A stretch of DNA of 6,028 nucleotides from NCBI RefSeq assembly GCF_050176255.1, contig NZ_JBFXIE010000062.1; one strand, written 5' to 3'. The position numbers and the translations under genes were made by a program. This DNA is from JBFXIE01 sp050176255 (GTDB lineage Bacteria; Pseudomonadota; Gammaproteobacteria; Burkholderiales; Burkholderiaceae_C). Of this stretch, positions 1-5,098 are shown piece after piece (position 1 is the stretch's first letter; each line of letters starts with the position of its first letter). The notes under the pieces were generated by a model, which saw only the letters and a list, made by a program, of their open reading frames with translations, was not told the DNA's origin and made no database searches.

Positions 1-1
1 G

Positions 2-310
2 CGGCGCTGGTCTTTCAAGATGACTTCAACAGTGTCCGTATGCCTAGTCGTACTCACAGTCCTACTCCTATCTTCAAAGATAAGCGATAGGACGGGTCCG
101 GAGTTTCAAGGGGCTATCTCACAGATCAAGACCTTCCTGCATCACTACTGGCTCTCGAAGTATCCCTTCGCCACGGAAAAACAGCTCTTCAAAGCTATCA
201 AGGATGAAGTTACGGCCTTGAACGTCAAAGACGTACTCGAAGAGCTGCGGTCGGACGCAGTTTTATACCGAGGCATCGCAGATGCCTGGCGGATTGTCGC
301 TGTGGAATAA
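2..310 (+). pseudogene. 5' visible fragment of a frameshifted DUF262/GmrSD-like gene
   Basis: This open frame continues from the left edge without a stop and ends at TAA 308-310; the first ATG inside it is at 20. From about position 105 the protein reads like the middle of DUF262-family proteins: the stretch FLHHYWLSKYPF, then an acidic/basic helical segment, then ELRSDAVLYRGIAD, matching the family's pattern of a 'FLrhyW' helix followed by a helix ending in 'Y..i..P'. The match stops at about position 280 and resumes one frame over in the next entry, so the two are read as one gene broken by a frameshift. The first 25 or so visible residues (MTSTVSVCLVVLTVLLL and nearby) are hydrophobic, do not resemble the family, and may also be out of frame. 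DUF262 normally lies at the N-terminus and carries the NTP-dependent part of Type IV-like restriction enzymes such as GmrSD; its DGQQR-type motif is not in this window. The family call rests on remembered patterns, not a search. Confidence 0.5.
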
Positions 311-1019
311 GGCCACGCGAGACATTGAAGACAGCCTGCTGTGCATCTCGGATATCCTGAACATCCAGATCGCCAACCCGCTCTTGTTAACGGTGCTTCG
401 CCTCTACAAGGCTAAGCGGTTGAAGGATAGCCAGGTGCGTGAGCTCTTTTCGCTGGTCGAGCGCTACCACTTCATGTATACGACCATCAGTGCGCAGCCT
501 TCATCAGGTGGTGTGGGCCTAATGTACGCGGCACACGCGCGCGAGATTGCCAACGCGGCTGACTCCAATGCCATGGGCATCTGCATCATGGACTTCAAGA
601 AGAAGATAGTCAGCAAGGTGCCTTCCAGAGATACCTTTGTCTCGAAGTTCAAGCAGCTCTCATATCAGAACCAGCGCCAACGCGAGGTGATCCGCTACAC
701 CCTGTGGAAAATCTATAAAAAGATCAATTCTGCAGTCGACGTAGATCGCTCCACGGCGTCGATTGAGCACCTGATGTCGCAGTCTGGTGGATCGGCCGCT
801 GTGCACAACATTGGCAATTTGTTGGTTGTGCCAGTGAAGTTTAATGGCGAGGTCTTGGGGGATAAGCCCTTTGCCCAGAAGAAGTCCTTGCTCATCAAGC
901 ATGGCTACGCCTTAGAGCCAGAGATTGTGGCGGCCATGGCTTGGACAGACGTCGACATTGAGCAGCGCACTACCAGGCTTGCCGAGTATGCCTACGACAC
1001 GGTTTGGGCCATCAAGTAA
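282..1019 (+). CDS. DUF1524 (HNH-type nuclease) C-terminal domain protein, 3' part of a split DUF262/DUF1524 gene
   Basis: A 245-residue frame from ATG 282 to TAA 1017-1019. Residues 1-65 continue the DUF262 helical region: WNKATRDIEDSLLCI, ANPLLLTVL and a 'lveRYhFmyttis' helix. Residues about 150-245 fit DUF1524, the His-Me/HNH-like nuclease domain of GmrSD-type restriction proteins: IEH (His163, the expected general base), IGNL at 177-180, Asn188, KPFAQKK at 195-201, and a C-terminal helix with W, R and W as in the family ('W....I..R...la..a...W'). One departure is that the usual 'EHIxP' reads EHLMSQ, with Ser in place of Pro. No Shine-Dalgarno sequence is seen before ATG 282, and this ATG overlaps the preceding fragment by 29 nt in another frame. 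It is therefore more likely an artefact of the frameshift than a true start. If intact, the protein would defend against phage, probably cutting modified DNA. The gene is poorer in GC than everything after 1320, suggesting horizontal acquisition. Family fit is good; function in this broken state is doubtful. Confidence 0.65.
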   Translation: MPGGLSLWNKATRDIEDSLLCISDILNIQIANPLLLTVLRLYKAKRLKDSQVRELFSLVERYHFMYTTISAQPSSGGVGLMYAAHAREIANAADSNAMGICIMDFKKKIVSKVPSRDTFVSKFKQLSYQNQRQREVIRYTLWKIYKKINSAVDVDRSTASIEHLMSQSGGSAAVHNIGNLLVVPVKFNGEVLGDKPFAQKKSLLIKHGYALEPEIVAAMAWTDVDIEQRTTRLAEYAYDTVWAIK

Positions 1020-1319
1020 ACGGTGAGGCGGTCGCTTACTTTGGCCTAAACCTAAGACAACCTAACGCGGCTACCGTAGCAAGAACGGTCGAGCCGCTCG
1101 ACCGCCGAGGCTGCAAAACCGACGCTCGAACGCATTTGCTGACTGACCGCTGAGGGTCGGAGCAGTCCTTGATCTATCCCAGAAACCACCGCCATCCCTC
1201 AGGCAGAGCGAATCGCTCAAGTCAACCCCCAACCGCCAAGCCTTGACGGCTTCCCCAGCAAACCTCACTCCAGCGCAGCATGCAGCAGGGCTGCTCGCCC
1301 ACTGTGCGACCATCGCTCC
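1020..1319. other. gene-free transition between accessory remnant and tcu cluster
   Basis: I find no supportable gene in these 300 bases. The left part holds three CCTAA words (from 1045, 1051 and 1061) and a 19-nt hairpin at 1086-1104. The right part holds an imperfect dyad, CCGCCAAG-C-CTTGACGG (1233-1249), that overlaps a -35-like TTGACG (1243-1248). No matching -10 box is found at the right distance, so a tcuR promoter cannot be placed with confidence. Base composition rises to that of the tcu genes across this interval, so it probably contains the edge of the acquired segment. Confidence 0.5.
1086..1104. terminator. perfect hairpin downstream of the DUF1524 gene
   Basis: CGGTCGAG (1086-1093) and CTCGACCG (1097-1104) are perfect reverse complements separated by CCG, giving an 8-bp GC-rich stem about 65 nt after the stop at 1019. 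No T-run follows on the + strand, so a canonical intrinsic terminator is not shown. It may instead be a Rho-assisted stop, a protein-binding palindrome, or part of a dispersed element. Confidence 0.3.
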
Positions 1320-2255
1320 ATGGAACTGCGCCAACTCCGCTACTTCGTCCGCATTGTCGAACTCGGCTCCATGGGCCGGGCTGCGCTCGACCTGGGCATG
1401 GTGCAGTCCGCCCTCAGCCAGCAGATCAGCCGCCTGGAGGGCGAGTTGTCCACCCGGCTGCTGCAGCGCACCGCCAAGGGCGCGGTGCCCACCGAGGCGG
1501 GGCTGGCGTTTTTCCGCGAGGCGCAACTGGCGCTGCGCCATGCCGACCAGGCCGCGCGTGCGGCGCAGCAGGCGCGGCTGACGGGCAGCGTCAGCGTGGG
1601 GCTGTCGCCCACCACGGCTTCGGTGCTGGGCGTGCCGCTGATGCGCGCCATGCACCAGCGCTACCCCGACGTGCGGCTGCACATGGTGGGCAGCCTGTCG
1701 GGCCACCTGTCCAACATGCTCAATGCGCGCCAGCTTGATCTGGCCGTGCTGTTCGACACCCAGCCCGCGCGCCGTTGGAGCGTGCTGCCGCTGCTTGAAG
1801 AACGCCTGTTCCTGATCCGCTCGGCCCGCCACCCAGCGCAGGCGCCCGCACTCACGGGCAAGGTGGCGCTGGCGCAGCTGGGTGATGAGCCGCTGATCCT
1901 GCCCACCGGCCCGCACGGCCTGCGCAGCCGGCTGGACGCCGCCTTTGCCCAGGCCCGCGTGGCGCCGCGCATCGCCATGGAGATTGATTCGCTGGCGCTG
2001 CTGATGGATGCCGTGGACATGGGCCTGGGCAGCACCATCCAGCCCTGGGCCGCGGTGGGGCGCTACCCCGACGCGGCGCAGCGCTTTGTGCTGGCAGAGG
2101 TCGAAGACGGCCCCGCCAGTCGGCCGGCCGCGCTGTGCAGCCTGTCGGACGACGAGCTTTCGCCCGCCGCGCTGGCCGCGCGCGTGGTGCTGGGCGACTG
2201 CGTGCGCGAGCTGGTGCAGTCGGGCCGGTGGATTGGCGCCACGCTGGCGCTCTGA
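1320..2255 (+). CDS. tcuR: LysR-type transcriptional regulator of the tcu operon
   Basis: A 311-residue LysR-family protein, close to the usual family length of about 300. The N-terminus MELRQLRYFVRIVELGS is the classic start of the winged helix-turn-helix, with the recognition region at about 20-40 (AALDLGMVQSALSQQISRLE) and the usual 'L..R....vpTeAG' at 47-65. Residues about 90-295 form the periplasmic-binding-protein-like effector domain; the segments LTGSVSVGLSPT, QLDLAVLF and GLGSTIQPWAAV are typical. ATG 1320 is chosen because the HTH begins at residue 1; no good ribosome-binding site precedes it. The gene lies directly upstream of and in the same direction as tcuA (99 nt to ATG 2355), as tcuR does in Salmonella, rather than divergently as most LysR genes. 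By analogy it would activate tcuAB in response to tricarballylate; it is a cytoplasmic DNA-binding protein, usually a tetramer. The family is certain. The tcuR name rests on context and could be wrong if the operon's substrate is another tricarboxylate. Confidence 0.82.
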   Translation: MELRQLRYFVRIVELGSMGRAALDLGMVQSALSQQISRLEGELSTRLLQRTAKGAVPTEAGLAFFREAQLALRHADQAARAAQQARLTGSVSVGLSPTTASVLGVPLMRAMHQRYPDVRLHMVGSLSGHLSNMLNARQLDLAVLFDTQPARRWSVLPLLEERLFLIRSARHPAQAPALTGKVALAQLGDEPLILPTGPHGLRSRLDAAFAQARVAPRIAMEIDSLALLMDAVDMGLGSTIQPWAAVGRYPDAAQRFVLAEVEDGPASRPAALCSLSDDELSPAALAARVVLGDCVRELVQSGRWIGATLAL

Positions 2256-2274
2256 ACGATCAGGCAGTCGGCAG

Positions 2275-2295
2275 CCCATCACGATCCGTGATGGG
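2275..2295. promoter_or_regulatory. candidate LysR (TcuR) operator upstream of tcuA
   Basis: CCCATCACG (2275-2283) and CGTGATGGG (2287-2295) form a perfect 9-bp inverted repeat around ATC. The core contains T(2279)-N11-A(2291) within dyad symmetry, the consensus of LysR recognition sites. It starts 20 nt after the tcuR stop and ends 59 nt before ATG 2355, a sensible place for activator binding. No T-run follows, so it is less likely to be the tcuR terminator, although a hairpin role cannot be excluded. Binding by TcuR is inferred. Confidence 0.5.
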
Positions 2296-2354
2296 GTCAT
2301 GCCCGTGGGGTATCTGCGCAAGCGGCGGTGTTCTTTCTACATTCCCCTACCCCC

Positions 2355-3830
2355 ATGAATGATGAAAAGAACTTGTCCATGAGCCCCGACGTCCTGGTGA
2401 TTGGCGGCGGTAACGCCGCCCTGTGCGCCGCGCTGATGGCACGCGAGGCCGGTGCCAGCGTGCTGCTGCTCGAATCGGCCCCGCGCGCCTGGCGCGGCGG
2501 CAACTCCGGCCACACGCGCAACCTGCGCTGCATGCACGATGCGCCGCAGGACGTGCTGGTCGAGGCCTATCCCGAAGAAGAATATTGGCAAGACCTGCTC
2601 AAGGTGACCGGTGGCCTGACCAACGAACGCCTGGCGCGCCTGACGATCCGCGCGTCGGGCCATTGCCGGCCCTGGATGCGCAAGCACGGCGTGCACTTTC
2701 AGCCGCCGCTGTCGGGTGCGCTGCATGTGGCGCGCACCAATGCCTTCTTCATGGGCGGTGGCAAGGCGCTGGTCAATGCCTACTACCGCAGCGCGGAAAA
2801 GCTCGGCGTGCAGATCCGCTACGAATCGCCCGTGGATCGCATCGAGATCGAAAACGGCCAGTTTCAGGCCGCGTGGGTGAAAGGCCAGCGCATCACCGCC
2901 AAGACCTGCGTGCTGGCCGCGGGTGGCTTTGAGTCCAACCGCGAATGGCTGCGCGAGGCCTGGGGCCAGAACGAGCGCGGCGAATGGCCCGCCGACAACT
3001 TTTTGATCCGCGGCACGGCCTACAACAAGGGAACGTTGCTCCGGCACCTGCTGGATGACCACGGCGCCGACCGCATCGGCGACCCCACGCAGGCGCACAT
3101 GGTGGCCATTGACGCGCGCGCGCCGCTCTATGACGGCGGCATCTGCACGCGCATCGACTGCGTGTCGCTGGGCGTGGTGGTCAACCGCGACGGCGAGCGC
3201 TTTTACGACGAGGGCGAGGACTTCTGGCCCAAGCGCTACGCCATCTGGGGGCGCCTGGTGGCGCAGCAGCCGGGGCAGATTGGCTATTCGATCATCGACG
3301 CCAAGGCCATTGGCCGCTTCATGCCGCCGGTGTTTCCGGGCGTCAAGGCCGACAGCCTGCCCGAGTTGGCGCAAAAACTCGGCCTGCCGGTGGACACCTT
3401 CATGCGCACGCTCAATGCCTACAACGCCGCCTGCCGCGTGGGCCGGTTTGATCACACCGCGCTGGACGATTGCCATACCGAAGGCGTCACGCCCGCCAAA
3501 ACCCACTGGGCGCGGCCCATCGACACCGGGCCGTTCTACGGCTACGCGCTCAAGCCCGGCGTCACCTTCACCTACCTGGGGCTGCACACCGACGACACGG
3601 CGGCCGTGCGCTTCAACAACCAGCCCAGCAGCAACCTGTTTGTCGCGGGCGAAATGATGGCCGGCAACGTGCTAGGCAAGGGCTACACCGCCGGTGTGGG
3701 CATGAGCATCGGCACCGCATTCGGTCGCATTGCGGGCGTGAATGCCGCCTTGGCAGCAAAACAGGCTCCAGCCCAATCTTTGCAAGCGCTGGTAGCTACA
3801 GAAATGGAAGCAAACAATGCAAACGCTTGA
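2355..3830 (+). CDS. tcuA: FAD-dependent tricarballylate dehydrogenase
   Basis: A 491-residue flavoprotein of the fumarate reductase/succinate dehydrogenase superfamily. In Salmonella, TcuA oxidises tricarballylate to cis-aconitate in the cytoplasm. Visible motifs: the dinucleotide-binding DVLVIGGGNAALCAA (residues 12-26) with the FAD-ribose acidic residue E40 ending the second strand; RGGNSGHTRN (47-56), typical of the substrate/FAD region of this group; MGGGKAL (133-139); VNRDGERF (276-283); and the C-terminal FAD-binding block NLFVAGEMMAGNVLGKGYTA (427-446). Start choice is uncertain. ATG 2355 is used here, but ATG 2379 (MSPDVLVIGGG) follows a weak purine-rich GAAAAGAA and places the Rossmann motif at the very N-terminus, and GTG 2328 is also open. 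The gene ends inside tcuB, overlapping it by 14 nt. Residues after about 468 (AKQAPAQSLQALVATE) are encoded by a dispersed repeat (3758-3798) and are unlikely to belong to the conserved fold. A related tricarboxylate dehydrogenase with a different substrate is the main alternative. Confidence 0.9.
   Translation: MNDEKNLSMSPDVLVIGGGNAALCAALMAREAGASVLLLESAPRAWRGGNSGHTRNLRCMHDAPQDVLVEAYPEEEYWQDLLKVTGGLTNERLARLTIRASGHCRPWMRKHGVHFQPPLSGALHVARTNAFFMGGGKALVNAYYRSAEKLGVQIRYESPVDRIEIENGQFQAAWVKGQRITAKTCVLAAGGFESNREWLREAWGQNERGEWPADNFLIRGTAYNKGTLLRHLLDDHGADRIGDPTQAHMVAIDARAPLYDGGICTRIDCVSLGVVVNRDGERFYDEGEDFWPKRYAIWGRLVAQQPGQIGYSIIDAKAIGRFMPPVFPGVKADSLPELAQKLGLPVDTFMRTLNAYNAACRVGRFDHTALDDCHTEGVTPAKTHWARPIDTGPFYGYALKPGVTFTYLGLHTDDTAAVRFNNQPSSNLFVAGEMMAGNVLGKGYTAGVGMSIGTAFGRIAGVNAALAAKQAPAQSLQALVATEMEANNANA
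3758..3798 (-). repeat. Comamonadaceae-like dispersed repeat, copy A (inside 3' end of tcuA)
   Basis: Read on the minus strand, this 41-nt segment begins TAGCTACCAGCGCTTG and ends with GGGCTGGAGCCTGTTTT. Aligned without gaps to copy B (5030-5070, + strand) it matches at 28 of 41 positions by hand count: 14 of the first 16, and the GGGCT..AGCC block, with a variable middle. It has partial internal dyad symmetry (GCT.CCAGC on both strands). It lies within the tcuA coding frame. Family membership outside this window is from memory and has not been checked. Confidence 0.6.
3806..3810 (+). promoter_or_regulatory. ribosome-binding site of tcuB inside tcuA
   Basis: GGAAG sits 6 nt before ATG 3817 and within the last codons of tcuA, immediately after repeat copy A. 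With the 14-nt gene overlap, this points to translational coupling of tcuA and tcuB and fixes the tcuB start. Confidence 0.65.
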
Positions 3831-5013
3831 AGCCCTGACGCGCGACGCCCGGGCGCTGGCCAACGGCGACATCGTGCTGTCCGCCCCCGAAACCGAGGTG
3901 GCGCGCCAGATGCAGATCTGCAACGCCTGCCGCTACTGCGAGGGCTTTTGCGCCGTGTTCCCCGCCATGACGCGGCGGCTGGAGTTTGGCAAGGCCGACA
4001 TCCACTTTCTGGCCAACCTGTGCCACAACTGCGGCGCCTGCCTGCACGCCTGCCAGTACGCGCCGCCGCACGAGTTTGCCGTCAACGTGCCGCAAGCCAT
4101 GGCCCAGGTGCGCGGCCAGACCTATGCCGACTACGCCTGGCCGCCCGCGCTGGGGCGGCTGTACCAGCGCAACGGCCTGACGCTGTCGCTGGCGCTGGTG
4201 GCCGCGCTCACGCTGTTTCTGGTGCTGGGCGCTGCGCTGCAGGGCGGCGGCCTGGGGGCGCTGTGGGGCGCTGATCTGCAGGGCAACTTCTACAGCCTGT
4301 TTCCGCACAACCTGCTGGTGGGGCTGTTTGCGCCGGTGTTCCTGTTTGTGGTGCTGGCGCTGGCGCTGGGCGTGCGCGGCTTCTGGAAGGACGTCAAGCC
4401 CGCCACCAGCGGCGCGGACGTGAGCGCGCCCGCCGCCGCCGAGGCCACGCACGACGTGCTGCGCCTGAAATACCTGGACGGCGGCCACGGCGAGGGCTGC
4501 CACAACGAGGACGACGCCTACACCCTCAAGCGCCGCCGCGCCCACCATTTGACGTTCTACGGCTTCATGCTGTGCTTTGCCGCCACCAGTGTGGCCACGG
4601 TGTACCACTACGTCTTTGGCTGGCAGGCGCCGTACGAGCTGCCCAGCATCCCCAAGCTGCTGGGCGCAGTGGGCGGCGTGATGCTGGTGCTGGGCACCGC
4701 CCGCCTGTGGCAACTGAGGCGCACGCGCCACCCGCTGCATGGCGACGCGGCGCAAAAGCCCATGGACCTGGGCTTCATCGCCCTGCTGTTCCTGGTGGCC
4801 GCCAGCGGCCTGGCGCTGTGGCTGGTGCGCATCACCCCGCCCGCGCTGCCCGCCCTGGCGCTGGTGCTGTGCCTGCACCTGGGCGCGGTGATGGCGCTGT
4901 TTGCCACGCTGCCCTATGGCAAGTTTGCCCATGGCGTGTTCCGCACGGCGGCGTTGTTGCGCCACGCCACCGAACGCCGCCAGCCCAACCCCATCGGGCT
5001 GGGTAGCGACTGA
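3817..5013 (+). CDS. tcuB: tricarballylate utilisation membrane Fe-S protein
   Basis: A 398-residue TcuB/CitB (CobZ-like) protein. It is thought to reoxidise the FADH2 of TcuA, passing electrons through Fe-S clusters and the membrane to the quinone pool. The N-terminal part holds two complete CxxCxxCxxxC motifs, at C35/C38/C41/C45 and C69/C72/C75/C79, each the ligand set of a 4Fe-4S cluster. About six hydrophobic segments follow, near 121-141, 165-186, 247-267, 280-298, 318-337 and 344-365. Between the second and third is the family's conserved soluble loop, YLDGGHGEGC (219-228) followed by RRRAHH (239-244). H264 and H354, in or beside membrane helices, are possible haem ligands; that is inference. 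ATG 3817 is supported by GGAAG 6 nt upstream and by alignment of the first residues with the family. The overlap with tcuA indicates one transcript and near-equal production of the two partners. The length is normal and no defect is seen. Confidence 0.92.
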   Translation: MQTLEALTRDARALANGDIVLSAPETEVARQMQICNACRYCEGFCAVFPAMTRRLEFGKADIHFLANLCHNCGACLHACQYAPPHEFAVNVPQAMAQVRGQTYADYAWPPALGRLYQRNGLTLSLALVAALTLFLVLGAALQGGGLGALWGADLQGNFYSLFPHNLLVGLFAPVFLFVVLALALGVRGFWKDVKPATSGADVSAPAAAEATHDVLRLKYLDGGHGEGCHNEDDAYTLKRRRAHHLTFYGFMLCFAATSVATVYHYVFGWQAPYELPSIPKLLGAVGGVMLVLGTARLWQLRRTRHPLHGDAAQKPMDLGFIALLFLVAASGLALWLVRITPPALPALALVLCLHLGAVMALFATLPYGKFAHGVFRTAALLRHATERRQPNPIGLGSD

Positions 5014-5015
5014 GA

Positions 5016-5082
5016 TTCATCAAAAACGATAGCTTCCAGCGCTGGATTTGCCTGGGCTACAGCCATATTTCATTAAAAACGA
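5016..5082 (+). repeat. 14-bp direct repeats flanking copy B
   Basis: TTCATCAAAAACGA (5016-5029) and TTCATTAAAAACGA (5069-5082) match at 13 of 14 positions, 53 bp apart start to start. They border repeat copy B, overlapping its last two bases. They could be the repeat's own termini or the trace of a duplication event. Confidence 0.6.
5030..5070 (+). repeat. Comamonadaceae-like dispersed repeat, copy B (tcuB-receptor gap)
   Basis: This begins TAGCTTCCAGCGCTGG and ends with GGGCTACAGCCATATTT, the same plan and length as copy A in the opposite orientation. It contains the perfect 10-bp palindrome CCAGCGCTGG (5036-5045). It occupies most of the 85-nt gap between tcuB and the receptor gene. As RNA it could fold weakly and affect processing or stability between the two genes, but no clear terminator is formed. 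Confidence 0.6.
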
Positions 5083-5085
5083 CAC

Positions 5086-5091
5086 GAGGAG
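5086..5091 (+). promoter_or_regulatory. strong ribosome-binding site of the receptor gene
   Basis: GAGGAG lies 7 nt before ATG 5099. It is the best Shine-Dalgarno match in the window and decides the start of the Bug-family gene, suggesting that the binding protein is made in larger amounts than TcuA or TcuB. Confidence 0.75.
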
Positions 5092-5098
5092 CCCCACC

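Noticed and set aside
20..79. Possible signal peptide or membrane segment (MTSTVSVCLVVLTVLLLSS)
   Set aside because: The downstream sequence is cytoplasmic DUF262-like and the open frame continues to the left edge; the hydrophobic run is more likely an out-of-frame reading than a secreted N-terminus.
1045..1104. attC-like integron recombination site (CCTAACGCGG plus hairpin)
   Set aside because: The core words are vaguely reminiscent, but there is no matching GTTRRRY partner and no paired inner boxes at proper spacing.
1243..1271. Sigma-70 promoter for tcuR from TTGACG
   Set aside because: The -35 match is 5 of 6, but the expected -10 window reads CACTCC and nothing nearby resembles TATAAT.
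1071..2321. Long minus-strand open frame opposite tcuR
   Set aside because: It is a low-complexity R/Q/H/A-rich translation antisense to a clear LysR gene, typical of GC-rich shadow frames; no family features.
2337..3587. Long minus-strand open frame opposite tcuA
   Set aside because: Shadow of the flavoprotein gene; composition dominated by A, H, R, G and V with no recognisable domain.
3796..4965. Long minus-strand open frame opposite tcuB
   Set aside because: The translation is Q/H/R repeats produced by antisense of a leucine-, alanine- and glycine-rich membrane protein.
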